This document shows, piece after piece, positions 15,979-25,096 of a DNA stretch of 64,000 nucleotides. This DNA is from Clostridium sp. AM22-11AC (GTDB lineage Bacteria > Bacillota > Clostridia > Lachnospirales > Lachnospiraceae). Positions within the stretch are counted from its first letter, which is position 1. Each line of letters starts with the position of its first letter. The notes beneath the pieces were generated by a model. That model ran no database searches, was not told the origin of the DNA, and saw only the letters and a program-made list of their open reading frames with translations. Both the position numbers and the translations under genes were made by a program. Location of the stretch: NCBI RefSeq assembly GCF_003473545.1, contig NZ_QUCM01000012.1, positions 20,910 to 84,909 on the forward strand, written 5' to 3'.

Positions 15979-17532
15979 CTAGTTCGCGTTTTCTGCAGCC
16001 CATGCATCCAGCTGTTTCTGCTTTTCCGCAATGATCTCATCAATTCCGGCATCCTTTAAACTCTGCTGGAACTTTGGAAGTTCAGTTTCCGGATCAAGGC
16101 TTCCGCAGCGCAGTCCTGGAAGATACTGATTGATCACGTTATTTACTGCTGTATACTGTGTTTTCACAGTTGAACTGTCAAAGGTAAATCCAAATGCCTT
16201 TGATCTTCCCGCATTCTGATTATCCTCTTTCATAACTTTCTGTGTATCTTCGCTGGCACCTTCCAGGATATACTGGTTAAACTGGCTTCCGCATACGCCG
16301 CAGCTAAGCTGGGCTGTATATGGAACAGTGCTTGCGTCCTGACCGTCCGGGTATTTCACTACATTGTCGCTGACCTTTACATAATCTTTTCCTTCAATTC
16401 CGTAAATAATCAGGTTGATAACATCTTTATCTGTATAAGTTAAATTCAGGAATTCCAATGCCTTTTCCGGGTTTTTACAGGTAGATGCAACTGCCCATGA
16501 TACTCTGTTTACATCAGAAGTTCCAAGATACGGCTGGCTCAAACGAAGAGCCCCTATTTTCTGGCCTGTCTGAGAGGAGATCTGGGTTGCGGCGTCATTT
16601 CCACCATAGTTGGAGATGTAAGAAAATCCTTTTCCTGCGCTTAACAGCTCAATGGATGTACTGGTAGTCGTTGCTGCGTCACCCATAATATAGCCTTTGT
16701 TATACCAGTCTCTTGCCAGTGTCAGGATATCCTTAAATCCATCTGTTTCATAGAAATTCTCAACCTGCATATCATCGCCATTTAAAATTCCAGTTGGAGA
16801 TAAATAGCGGTCTCCCAGATAATCAAATCCATAAATGGTATTGATCATACCTGAATCACCTGGATTGACCGGTACCAGCGGGATCATATCAGGATAAGCC
16901 TCTTTTACCTTTGCGTATACATCAGTCAGATCATTAATATTTTTAATGTCTGCCGGATCTACGCCGATCTCTTCCATGATATCTTCTCTGTACAGAAGTG
17001 TCGGCGCAAGAGCAACACCCTTATCAGCCGGAATACCATAAACCTTTCCGTCTACTACTTCTGTTTTCATAAAGTCCTCACCTACCGCGTCAATGGCGCC
17101 GGCAGCATGTTCCTTTACAATATCTGTAATGTCATAAAGCTGATGATTGGCAAGGCAGGTAGATAACTCCAGACCGCTTCCTGTATGGAACAGGTCCAGC
17201 TGTTCCCCGCCCTGCATTGCAAGACTTACCTGCTGGCCATATGCAGAAGAAGCAATCGGCATTAATTCTACTTCCACACCGATCTTCTCTCTTGTGATCT
17301 CACTGATCGCTTCATTTACGTCGGACAGATCTTCAGGAATATTGTTAAATGATTTAAAGGCATATACGATCTTTGTATATTCTTCATTTCCTTCCGTTTT
17401 CTGATCTGTGGCAGTCTGCTGACCGGCTGTATTATCCGAACTGCTGCCGCATCCAGTCATGGAAAATGCCATTGAACCGGCAAGAAGAACGGCCGCCGCG
17501 CCTGCAACTCTGTTTTTCATACTTTTTTTCAT
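15979..17532 (-). CDS. Sugar ABC transporter solute-binding lipoprotein (LplA/YtcQ-type)
   Basis: A 517-residue extracellular binding lipoprotein. Signal peptide and lipobox MTGC give lipidated Cys28, followed by a Ser/Asn/Gln-rich tether. The size and sequence (EYTKIVYAFKSFNNIPEDLSD, late LPKFQQSLKDAGIDEIIAEKQ) fit the LplA/YtcQ family. It captures the sugar for the two permeases encoded next. The AAGGAGG ribosome binding site lies inside a hairpin-forming inverted repeat (see 17541-17583). A YesM/YesN pair immediately upstream is the expected regulator. Confidence 0.92.
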   Translation of the reverse strand: MKKSMKNRVAGAAAVLLAGSMAFSMTGCGSSSDNTAGQQTATDQKTEGNEEYTKIVYAFKSFNNIPEDLSDVNEAISEITREKIGVEVELMPIASSAYGQQVSLAMQGGEQLDLFHTGSGLELSTCLANHQLYDITDIVKEHAAGAIDAVGEDFMKTEVVDGKVYGIPADKGVALAPTLLYREDIMEEIGVDPADIKNINDLTDVYAKVKEAYPDMIPLVPVNPGDSGMINTIYGFDYLGDRYLSPTGILNGDDMQVENFYETDGFKDILTLARDWYNKGYIMGDAATTTSTSIELLSAGKGFSYISNYGGNDAATQISSQTGQKIGALRLSQPYLGTSDVNRVSWAVASTCKNPEKALEFLNLTYTDKDVINLIIYGIEGKDYVKVSDNVVKYPDGQDASTVPYTAQLSCGVCGSQFNQYILEGASEDTQKVMKEDNQNAGRSKAFGFTFDSSTVKTQYTAVNNVINQYLPGLRCGSLDPETELPKFQQSLKDAGIDEIIAEKQKQLDAWAAENAN

Positions 17533-17540
17533 ATCAAGTA

Positions 17541-17583
17541 ACCTCCTTTATTTTGCCTTTCTGGGCTTTATTATAAAGGAGGT
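17541..17583 (-). promoter_or_regulatory. Inverted repeat that would sequester the SD of the binding-protein gene
   Basis: ACCTCCTTTAT at 17541-17551 and ATAAAGGAGGT at 17573-17583 form a perfect 11-bp inverted repeat. On the minus-strand transcript the downstream arm is the Shine-Dalgarno sequence itself. Inside the 21-base loop a further GCC/GGC stem can form around CAGAAA. Readthrough RNA from yesN would hide the ribosome binding site. The upstream arm also contains TATAAT on the minus strand; if that were used as a -10 the anti-SD arm would not be transcribed, giving an open leader. Confidence 0.6.
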
Positions 17584-17626
17584 CCATGATACATTTCTTT
17601 AAAAAATAAGTGATATTTTTTTGATT

Positions 17627-19219
17627 TTAAGATTTTTTTGATCTGCGGTATTCTCCCGGTGTGATCCCGGTATACTTTTTAAATACAGTAGAAAAATAAG
17701 AAAAATTGTCAAAACCCACTTCTGCTGAAATATCACTGATGCTCTTTATATCATCAGCCAGAAGCTGCTTTGCCATTTCAATGCGATAACCGATGATATA
17801 ATCCTTTAAATTATGTCCTGTCTGCCTTTTATAGACCTTGGCAAGATATTCCGGAGTCAGAAAAAACACATCTGCAATGGTATCTCTGGAAATATCCTCT
17901 TTATAATGTTCTTTCACATAGCTTTCGATCTTATCTGCCAGAGAAAGGGACCGGTTGATCTCATCTTCGTACTCCAAAGTACGTGATATTGCGTAATTCA
18001 CCCATTTTATCATGTCAAACACAGAGCGGACCGACTGCCGCTGGATTTTCCGGGAGACTTCATCCCCGAATAACTCCGCAGCCTGGATCCCATTCTGATA
18101 AAGATTGGTATAGATCAGCTGCAGGATCTCCTGCTGTATGACCAGTAACGTTTCTACCGATACGCTCTTTTCACGGGAAAGCTTTCCCAAAACGGTTTTT
18201 ACCGTATTTAAGATCTTCATCCGGTCCTTGTTTCGCAGATCATTTTCCATTTGCTTCAGATCAAGAAGCCTTGTATTGAACCCCGATGTAACTGCCGCTT
18301 CTCCTTCACGAAATACCTGGTCAGACTCCAAGACATTTCGCAGCAACAGATTGACCACCTCATCTGCTTTATCAGGAAGCTGTTCCATGCTGCATGGAGT
18401 TCCAATACAACAGGTAAAGCAGCAGCCCACATAATCCTGTCCCGTTTTTATCAGCATATGGCATCTTTCCATGAGTACTTCTTCCAGTGTCCGTTTCCAG
18501 TCGATCACCAGAAAGAACAACGCCTCATTTACGATCTTTTTTATAACCGACGTATTTTCAACAGACTCATCTACAATCTCTGAAACCATTTTTTCCAGAG
18601 TAAATTCCAACAGGTTCTCTCCCAGTGCTTCTTTGGCCTGTTCCTCTCTGGCAACTCTTACTCCGATCAGGCATACCGGCTGATCGGCCAAAACAGGAAG
18701 ACGGCGTTTTTTTATCTCACGGTCAATAAATTCCGGCTCTGCTCTTAATTCCCGCTCTGTCAAAGCCCTCCAGAAATTATTCATCAGCTGCTCCTGATTA
18801 TTTCTCATCCATTTTCCATAATGGCTTTCTTCTTCTATTTTCCGCTTCTCCATGATCCTCTGGACCAGGCGCAAAAGTTCTGCTTCTACCTGCTCTACAC
18901 GGAATGGTTTTACCAGATAACCAGCCGCCTGATAGCGGATCGCCACAGACGCGTACTGAAATTCTGTATGGCAGGTGAGAAACAGAAATTCCGAAGACAT
19001 ATCATTTTCCCGGATCCACTTAAGCAGTTCTGTTCCATTTCCCATAGGCATTTCAATGTCACAAACCACAATATCCGCAGGTGTATCTGCTAATATCTCC
19101 TTTGCCTTTTCAATGTTATAAGCGGTCATGACCTTATCAATGTGCAAAGCGCTCCAGTTTACGGATTTACAGATCACATCTACTGTTGCCATATCATCAT
19201 CCACGATCAATACGTTCAT
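17627..19219 (-). CDS. YesN-type response regulator with AraC DNA-binding domain
   Basis: A 530-residue response regulator. The N-terminal receiver has phospho-acceptor Asp54 (VVCDIEMP), Thr82 and Lys104; a long middle region has no recognised fold; the C-terminus (~430-530) carries two AraC helix-turn-helix motifs (ISRDTIADVFFLTPEYLAKVYK and ISDISAEVGFDNFSYFSTVFKKY). It overlaps the kinase gene by 23 bases, so the pair is translationally coupled. By family precedent it activates the adjacent sugar transporter genes in response to an extracellular carbohydrate sensed by the kinase. Confidence 0.93.
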   Translation of the reverse strand: MNVLIVDDDMATVDVICKSVNWSALHIDKVMTAYNIEKAKEILADTPADIVVCDIEMPMGNGTELLKWIRENDMSSEFLFLTCHTEFQYASVAIRYQAAGYLVKPFRVEQVEAELLRLVQRIMEKRKIEEESHYGKWMRNNQEQLMNNFWRALTERELRAEPEFIDREIKKRRLPVLADQPVCLIGVRVAREEQAKEALGENLLEFTLEKMVSEIVDESVENTSVIKKIVNEALFFLVIDWKRTLEEVLMERCHMLIKTGQDYVGCCFTCCIGTPCSMEQLPDKADEVVNLLLRNVLESDQVFREGEAAVTSGFNTRLLDLKQMENDLRNKDRMKILNTVKTVLGKLSREKSVSVETLLVIQQEILQLIYTNLYQNGIQAAELFGDEVSRKIQRQSVRSVFDMIKWVNYAISRTLEYEDEINRSLSLADKIESYVKEHYKEDISRDTIADVFFLTPEYLAKVYKRQTGHNLKDYIIGYRIEMAKQLLADDIKSISDISAEVGFDNFSYFSTVFKKYTGITPGEYRRSKKS

Positions 19220-20936
19220 TTTTTATCTCCTGTTCCTCACCCACTGCTGTTGTTTTGGGGATCCATATCTCGATCAGACATCCCCCTGTTTCCAAATTTG
19301 ACAGGTGGATCAATTCCCTTTTCTGATACAAAACTTCCATGGTTCTTTTTATGTTCCACAGCCCTACATGATGTCCCTCCCTCGAAGGATCTTCGCTCTC
19401 AAAATTCATATACTGCATAACCTGTTCAGGAAAACCTACGCCGTCATCCTCCATACGAATATAAAGCATTTCTTCCCCCTCTTTTAAAAGGACTTTTGCC
19501 TGTATCAGTATCGAAAGGCCGCTGTCAATTTTTACTGCATATTTGTATTCATTTTCCACAAATGTATGTAACAGCATCTGGGGGATCTTCCACGACATTG
19601 CAGCTTCTTCCATATCAAAATACCAGAATACACAGTCCGGATACCGGAGCTGCTGCATTTCAAAATAATTTTCCAGATGCTGGGTTTCTTCCTTAAGAAG
19701 GACCAGACGAAGACCGCCTTTAAACATATAACGGACCGTTTTTGTTAATGCGTCAATATATGTCCGTATATCCTCATTCCGCTTCTGATAACTCATACTG
19801 TAGATCGTTGTCAGGGCATTTAAAAAGAAATGGGGTTTTAACTGCATCTGAAAATATTTCATCTGCGTATCCATTAACTGGATCTTTTCATCATAGGCCC
19901 TGATCCGAAGATTAACGATCACATTCATCATCCGGTTAAATGCCTGTGTAAGACGCTGAAGTTCTTCCGTATGATAATCTTCCTCTGCCCTCTGCTTGTA
20001 ATCTCCGTCTTCAATCTCCTGGATCGTCTGCATCAGATGATCCAGGGGCCTGTGGATCTCACGGTGAATATAATGTAAAAGGATCATATCACAGCCAATA
20101 GCCAGAACCATGATCAAAAGGATCAGAATACTATTTGTACTGAATTTTCCCAGAAAATGATTACTGCCGATCATTCCTGTAATATAAAGTCCTGCACGAT
20201 CACTTTTAAGAGAGATCATCCGCTTTTTATGATCATTCTTCCAGGAATCTTCTATTTCCAAAGTCTCTCCCAGATACATGCTGTTTCCTTCTTCCAGATT
20301 TTCCACGCATACACCATTTGCGTCCGTAAGAAGAAAACTCTGACCGTCTGGATATTCTTTTGCCCGGATATCGGAAAGAAAAGTATTTTCCTTTGAAAAT
20401 GCCGCCACACTCCAGTTGCTTCCCCTGTATATTTTCGCAATATAGGCATGAGTACCGATCTTTGTATAATACCATTGCGGCCTTCCCCGGTCTTCCTTTT
20501 CCATGAGATTCCAGATATAAGAGGCAATTGCCTCTTTCTCCCCATAAGAAACTCCCGGAGTGGACGCCGCGATCAGGTTTTTATTTAAGGACTCTGCGAT
20601 CAGAACGTAATCCAGCTCCGCATTGCTGATCACATCTCTTTTCATGCTCTTTTGAAGCTCCACAGCCGCATAATACCGGTCAGCCGGACTTCCGTAACAT
20701 ATCTGACCGATCAGATCCTGATTACCGGCGATTCCCTCCACACACTGATCCATAGCAATAAATTTACTGTCGATCTGTTTCATGTAGATCTGGATCGTAG
20801 ACCATACCGATGACTCCTCACTTTCTTTTAAGAGAAGAAAGCTGCTCACAGTGTAAGCAGTCAGCAGCCATATAAGAAGAACCAACGTCACTCCAATATA
20901 AATGCTGATCTTATTTACAAAGGACTCCTTCTTCAC
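19197..20936 (-). CDS. YesM-type sensor histidine kinase
   Basis: A 579-residue membrane kinase. Transmembrane segments at about 13-36 and 267-289 flank an extracellular sensor domain; a HAMP region follows to ~345; the His_kinase motif QLKPHFFLNAL gives phospho-His369; a HATPase domain (EDDGVGFP) ends the protein. The start codon is GTG with AGGAGGGAG upstream. A promoter precedes it. It heads the minus-strand sugar cluster. Confidence 0.93.
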   Translation of the reverse strand: MKKESFVNKISIYIGVTLVLLIWLLTAYTVSSFLLLKESEESSVWSTIQIYMKQIDSKFIAMDQCVEGIAGNQDLIGQICYGSPADRYYAAVELQKSMKRDVISNAELDYVLIAESLNKNLIAASTPGVSYGEKEAIASYIWNLMEKEDRGRPQWYYTKIGTHAYIAKIYRGSNWSVAAFSKENTFLSDIRAKEYPDGQSFLLTDANGVCVENLEEGNSMYLGETLEIEDSWKNDHKKRMISLKSDRAGLYITGMIGSNHFLGKFSTNSILILLIMVLAIGCDMILLHYIHREIHRPLDHLMQTIQEIEDGDYKQRAEEDYHTEELQRLTQAFNRMMNVIVNLRIRAYDEKIQLMDTQMKYFQMQLKPHFFLNALTTIYSMSYQKRNEDIRTYIDALTKTVRYMFKGGLRLVLLKEETQHLENYFEMQQLRYPDCVFWYFDMEEAAMSWKIPQMLLHTFVENEYKYAVKIDSGLSILIQAKVLLKEGEEMLYIRMEDDGVGFPEQVMQYMNFESEDPSREGHHVGLWNIKRTMEVLYQKRELIHLSNLETGGCLIEIWIPKTTAVGEEQEIKNERIDRG

Positions 20937-20972
20937 TTTTGCTCCCTCCTAACCGGATTTTTATTATTCTAT

Positions 20973-21001
20973 AGTATAACATTTCCGTCTATTCTCCGCA
21001 A
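20973..21001 (-). promoter_or_regulatory. Sigma-A-type promoter for yesM
   Basis: On the minus strand TTGCGG (20996-21001) and TATACT (20973-20978) are separated by 17 bases, about 35 bases upstream of the kinase start codon. Confidence 0.65.
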
Positions 21002-21024
21002 TTTTCTCCCAGATCTCTTTATAC

Positions 21025-21072
21025 TAAAAAATCTCCTTTACCAGCGATCTTCCCGCCAGTAAAGGAGATTTT
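21025..21072 (-). terminator. Terminator of the FNT channel gene
   Basis: A perfect 13-bp stem (21029-21041 with 21059-21071) with a T tract on the minus strand, directly after the channel gene stop. Confidence 0.9.
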
Positions 21073-21079
21073 CCATTTA

Positions 21080-21919
21080 TTATCCCTCTGCCTTCCCATG
21101 CAGATAAAAGCACACGCCGCCAACCATAACAGCGCCGCCAATGATATTTCCAATAGTAACCGGCAGCAGATTAACAGTCACAAAACTGCCCCAGTTAAGT
21201 CCTGTCAGTTTTTCTGCTCCCAGCCCATATAATTCCTGGGCTTTCTGCACATATGCCGGGTTTCCTGCTGCAAAAATGCCTGCCGGAATATAATACATAT
21301 TTGCAACACAGTGCTCAAAGCCAGATACTACAAAGGCCAGGATCGGGAAGAAGATCGCCAGCACTTTTCCGCCAATATCTTTTGCTGCCGCTGCCATTAA
21401 CACAGCTGCGCACACCAGGATATTGCATAAAATGCCGGAAAACAGCGCCCGCATAAAACTTAAACCAGTCTTTCCCACTGCCGTTTTAATGGTATAAGCT
21501 CCTAAAGCCCCGGCAGAATAATCATACTGGCCGCTGTGAGCCACCAGAAAGGCGATCAGCACCGCTCCTGCAAAATTCCCCAGATAAACGATCAAAAGGG
21601 TCCTTAAAAGGCTTCCAAAGCCAATACGGCCTTTCATACATGCCATGGACATCATACAGTCCCCTGTAAACAGTTCTCCGCCTACAAACACGATCATCAT
21701 AAGTCCCACTGGGAAAATACATCCTGCAAGGGTCCTTGCAATTCCCACATCCGTAATATTATGGACTGCCAGACTGCTTGACTGGGCTCCCATTGCAATA
21801 AAGGCACCCGCCATGATCCCCAGGACAAAAATACGCCTTTTCTTTGCTGCTGCTTTTGCAACAGCCGCATTAATATTGGCCGACACCACTTCCGCCGGCA
21901 CATTCAGCAATGACTGCAT
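21080..21919 (-). CDS. Formate/nitrite transporter (FNT) family channel
   Basis: A 279-residue FNT channel with about six membrane helices. Family landmarks are GAFIAMGAQSSSLAVHN near the first helix, GGELFTGDCMMSM, GNFAGAVLIAF, and the central-histidine motif FEHCVANMYYIP. FNT pentamers pass formate, nitrite, hydrosulfide or lactate with protons; a fermenter with adhE makes formate export likely, but pyruvate formate-lyase is not in view. The gene is monocistronic, with a GAGGGG ribosome binding site, a terminator behind it, and repeat copy B in its upstream region. Confidence 0.9.
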   Translation of the reverse strand: MQSLLNVPAEVVSANINAAVAKAAAKKRRIFVLGIMAGAFIAMGAQSSSLAVHNITDVGIARTLAGCIFPVGLMMIVFVGGELFTGDCMMSMACMKGRIGFGSLLRTLLIVYLGNFAGAVLIAFLVAHSGQYDYSAGALGAYTIKTAVGKTGLSFMRALFSGILCNILVCAAVLMAAAAKDIGGKVLAIFFPILAFVVSGFEHCVANMYYIPAGIFAAGNPAYVQKAQELYGLGAEKLTGLNWGSFVTVNLLPVTIGNIIGGAVMVGGVCFYLHGKAEG

Positions 21920-22240
21920 CTCTTTCCCCTCCGTTTTCTTTTGTCATTTTGTTTACTTCTGTCATTTCATTTCCGCTTTGCTTTCTGACATCTGCCATTT
22001 TGCAAAAACGCCGGGGATAATCATAACACAGCCCATTTTATGGAACAATCGGCTTTTCTCCTATTGAGAAAAAACAATCATTTATGCTTTTATGTGTTCT
22101 TTATACCTGTGCTTACATCCTTTCCCTTTCTTTATCCCTTTTCCCTTATAATAAAAATATCCTCAATAAACAAAGGTCTTATACCTTACATTCACTGAGG
22201 ACATCATTTATATAATTTCATTTATATGGGAGGGGTTTTT
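21920..22240. other. 321-base intergenic region between FNT gene and small plus-strand ORF
   Basis: Divergent region: the FNT gene leaves on the minus strand and a 33-codon ORF on the plus strand. It contains repeat copy B (22081-22145), a small hairpin TTTCTC/GAGAAA near 22055-22070, and a plus-strand TATAAT at 22147-22152 without a good -35. Nothing else recognised. Confidence 0.55.
22081..22145 (-). repeat. Copy B of the ~65-nt repeated upstream element
   Basis: Matches 10911-10978 as described for copy A. On the minus strand it lies ~165 bases upstream of the FNT channel start; on the plus strand it ends just before a TATAAT that could serve the small ORF at 22241. Confidence 0.55.
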
Positions 22241-22342
22241 ATGTTAACACTTTTTGCATTTGCGATCATTTTTATTCTGTTCACTCTTGGTTATTTGGGC
22301 ATCGATAAGCTGGAGCATTACTTTAAAACCCTGAATAAATGA
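22241..22342 (+). CDS. Putative 33-residue single-pass membrane peptide
   Basis: ATG at 22241 follows a GGGAGGGG ribosome binding site by 5 bases. The product begins MLTLFAFAIIFILFTLGYLG and ends with a short charged tail (IDKLEHYFKTLNK): one membrane helix plus a cytoplasmic or surface tail, KdpF-like in size and layout but without recognised homology. The stop codon directly abuts the stop of kdpE on the other strand. Its proximity to a K+ transport and Kdp-type regulatory block makes a small transporter subunit or regulator possible. Function unknown. Confidence 0.6.
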   Translation: MLTLFAFAIIFILFTLGYLGIDKLEHYFKTLNK

Positions 22343-23044
22343 TCACTCTACTTTGATCATGCGGTACCCGATCCCTATATGGGTCTGTATATACTGAGGG
22401 GCATCCGGTTCGCTTTCCAGTTTTTTACGCAAAGTTGCCATAAATACACGTAAAGAAGCAATATCATTTTCCCAGCTGCTCCCCCACACTTTCTGGGTGA
22501 TATAAGTATGCGTCAGCACTTTACCTGTATTTTTAGCCATGAGGCACAGCAGTTTATACTCTGTAGACGTAAGATGCAGCTCCTTATCCCCCATATAGGC
22601 ACAGCCCGCTGCAAAATCGATCCGCAGTCTGCCATTTGTATAAACAGACTCTGCTGTCTGGGCTTCGCCGTTCATGAGCGCCATTCTCCGTTCCACAACA
22701 CGCAGCCGCGCCAGCAACTCTTCTACAGAAAAAGGCTTTGTGAGATAATCATCAGCACCTGCGTCCAGTGCGTCTATTTTATCTGTATCTTCGCTTCTTG
22801 CACTGATCACAATGATTGGCAAGTTGGACCAGGTACGTATTTTCCGGATCACATCTACGCCGTCCATATCCGGCAGTCCCAGATCCAAAAGGACCACATC
22901 CGGATTGTGGGAAGAAGCTTCTACAACTGCTCCATCCCCGGTCCCGGCAGTCAGATACCTGTATCCATGGGTCTTTAATGTAATAGTGATCAGATTTCTT
23001 ACAGGAATATCATCCTCCACAACCAATATCAAAGGTTTATTCAT
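22343..23044 (-). CDS. kdpE: KdpE-like OmpR-family response regulator
   Basis: A 233-residue response regulator: receiver domain with Asp54 (VVLLDLGLPD) and conserved Lys in YLTKPFS, then an OmpR-type winged helix (LHLTSTEYKLLCLMAKN ... LRVFMATLRKKLE). It overlaps the kinase gene by 8 bases. No kdpFABC pump genes are in the window; the co-oriented upstream neighbours are TrkH/KtrB and TrkA/KtrA, so these are the likely targets. Confidence 0.88.
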   Translation of the reverse strand: MNKPLILVVEDDIPVRNLITITLKTHGYRYLTAGTGDGAVVEASSHNPDVVLLDLGLPDMDGVDVIRKIRTWSNLPIIVISARSEDTDKIDALDAGADDYLTKPFSVEELLARLRVVERRMALMNGEAQTAESVYTNGRLRIDFAAGCAYMGDKELHLTSTEYKLLCLMAKNTGKVLTHTYITQKVWGSSWENDIASLRVFMATLRKKLESEPDAPQYIQTHIGIGYRMIKVE

Positions 23045-25010
23045 TTAATGCCACCTCCTCTGCAGGTAATGTAAACGTAACTACCGCCCCATGAGGGATA
23101 TTATCAGATATCCATATTTTTCCTCCATGGGCATTAATAATAGATCTGCAAAGCCCAAGCCCCAATCCTAAACTCCTGCGGCTGTCTGCCACCTGGTCGC
23201 TGCCTGTATAAAACATGTCAAATACTCTTTCTTTCCTGTCATCAGGGATCCCGTTCCCCAGATCGCATACAGAAATGATGACCTGGGATCTTTCAGCGTT
23301 TTCTGCTTTTTCTTTCTTCACCCTGACCGTAATATCTGTTCCCTGAGGCGTATATTTTACCGCATTGCCAATCAGATTGATCAGCACCTGGACGATCAGC
23401 CTTGCGTCCATCTTTGCAAGGATCAGTTCATCTTCCTCTTCTACCTTTATGGTCCTTCCTGTCCGGCTCTGTCCCGTATGCTTTAATGCCTCTTTGATCA
23501 CCTCATCCACCAGCTCTGCTGACTGGCGGATCTGCATCCTGCCTTCCTCGATCCGGGTCACGGAAAGCAGGTTTTCCACCAGATCGATCAGCCACATGGA
23601 ATCATCATAAATATCCCCATAGATCTGCCGGCGCATCTGTGCATCCAGACAGCTTTCATTGTAAAGGAGATTATTTGCATTACCAGAAATAGATGTGAGA
23701 GGCGTTCTCAGGTCATGGGAGATCGTTCTTAACAAATTCGCTCTTAACTGTTCATTCTTTGCCAGGATCGCTGCCTCTTCTTTTTCCCGCACGTTTTTAT
23801 CATTCTCCAGTGCAAGGGCACATTCTCCCAATATGGACAATAATACACTGTTTTCAAAGGCATCTAACGGCTGTTTCTGGATCATAATCCCCACCACTCC
23901 ATAAACGGTGCTGTTTACGCGGATCGCCAGATACTGCCTTTTTGCCTGCTTAAAATGGTCTGTTCCTGTTCCGGCATGGCGGTTATTCTCTAAAGCCCAT
24001 GCAGCTGCCTGTTCCTCACAGGCTTCATCTTCAATGGTGATATCCTCTTCCCCCTGGGGAACCCGGCGCAAAGGATGCTCCAGTTTTCCATCCTTTACAT
24101 CATAGATCACCGTTTCTCTCTTTAAAAGTTTAACGATCTGCTGTGCCGCCCCTTCCAGGATCTCTGTCTTTCCTTTGGCCTGCTGTAAAAGCTGGTTCGT
24201 ATCAAGCAGCACTTTCAGCCTGTATGCATCCCTGGCAGCCTGTCCTGCATGCTGTTTCAGCCTGGAGGCCAGAGAGCCTGTGATCAAAGCCGCAAGAAAC
24301 ATGACGGCAAATGTAAACGGGTAACTGCGATCATAAGCCCGAAGCGTAAAACGTGGTGCCGTAAACAGAAAATTAAAAATCAGAACACTGGCTATGGTAG
24401 ACGAAAAACTGTAAAACCAGCCTTCTGTTACTATAGAGATCAGAAGCACTCCTAAAATATAAACAGTAATAATATTGGCATCTGTCAGCTTCAGCTTTTC
24501 AAACAGCCATCCTACTGCTGTTGCTGCAAATAAAATGCCTGCGCTTTTGACTGCTGCCTTAAAGGAAAATGCATTCTTTTGCGCCAGCCTGTTCCATTTA
24601 CGGATCACCTCAGGTCCCATCTGGCTGTCAGGTATGATATAGATTTCCATTTCAGGCGCATGATCGATCAGCTTTTCCACAAGAGATGTTCCTGCAAAAA
24701 CCCCTTTTTTCTTTGCAGCGCTGCGCCCGATCACGATCCTGGTGATCCCTGAAAGTCTGGCAAACTCCGCGATCTGAAAAGAAATATCATCACCGTAAAC
24801 TGTTTCTATTTCTGCACCAGATTGTTTTGCCAGCTTAATATTCCCTTTCAGGCGCTCCTGGTCCTCTTTTCCCATTTTTCCGGCCAAAGGTGTTTCTACA
24901 AATAATGCGGTTAATGTCCCATTAAAAGCCTCTGCCATCTGGGCAGCTGTGCGTATGATCTTTCCATTAGACGGTGAAGATGATAAACATACAAGTATCC
25001 GTTCTTCCAT
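23037..25010 (-). CDS. kdpD: Shortened KdpD-like sensor histidine kinase (Usp-DUF4118-GAF-HK)
   Basis: A 657-residue kinase. Residues 1-128 are a universal-stress-protein domain, the part that binds c-di-AMP in some KdpD proteins; ~155-250 contain the four closely spaced DUF4118 membrane helices; ~265-405 a GAF-like domain; then HisKA with His432 (TISHDLRTPLTS) and a HATPase domain (DLGNGIPDD, SLGLGLGL). The ~200-residue N-terminal KdpD sensor domain with its Walker motif, found in classical ~900-residue KdpD, is missing: the protein starts directly at the Usp domain. Linked to Trk/Ktr rather than Kdp pump genes. Confidence 0.88.
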   Translation of the reverse strand: MEERILVCLSSSPSNGKIIRTAAQMAEAFNGTLTALFVETPLAGKMGKEDQERLKGNIKLAKQSGAEIETVYGDDISFQIAEFARLSGITRIVIGRSAAKKKGVFAGTSLVEKLIDHAPEMEIYIIPDSQMGPEVIRKWNRLAQKNAFSFKAAVKSAGILFAATAVGWLFEKLKLTDANIITVYILGVLLISIVTEGWFYSFSSTIASVLIFNFLFTAPRFTLRAYDRSYPFTFAVMFLAALITGSLASRLKQHAGQAARDAYRLKVLLDTNQLLQQAKGKTEILEGAAQQIVKLLKRETVIYDVKDGKLEHPLRRVPQGEEDITIEDEACEEQAAAWALENNRHAGTGTDHFKQAKRQYLAIRVNSTVYGVVGIMIQKQPLDAFENSVLLSILGECALALENDKNVREKEEAAILAKNEQLRANLLRTISHDLRTPLTSISGNANNLLYNESCLDAQMRRQIYGDIYDDSMWLIDLVENLLSVTRIEEGRMQIRQSAELVDEVIKEALKHTGQSRTGRTIKVEEEDELILAKMDARLIVQVLINLIGNAVKYTPQGTDITVRVKKEKAENAERSQVIISVCDLGNGIPDDRKERVFDMFYTGSDQVADSRRSLGLGLGLCRSIINAHGGKIWISDNIPHGAVVTFTLPAEEVALNE

Positions 25011-25096
25011 TTTTCTTTTCCCCAGGTTTTCTGATGCTCTTCTGAAATCTTCTTAGGATCCACAAGGCCTGCAAATGACCAGATTGCAGTATTATG

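Noticed and set aside
22147..22152. Plus-strand TATAAT as promoter for the small membrane peptide
   Set aside because: No acceptable -35 at 16-18 bases; kept only as a possibility, not called as a promoter.
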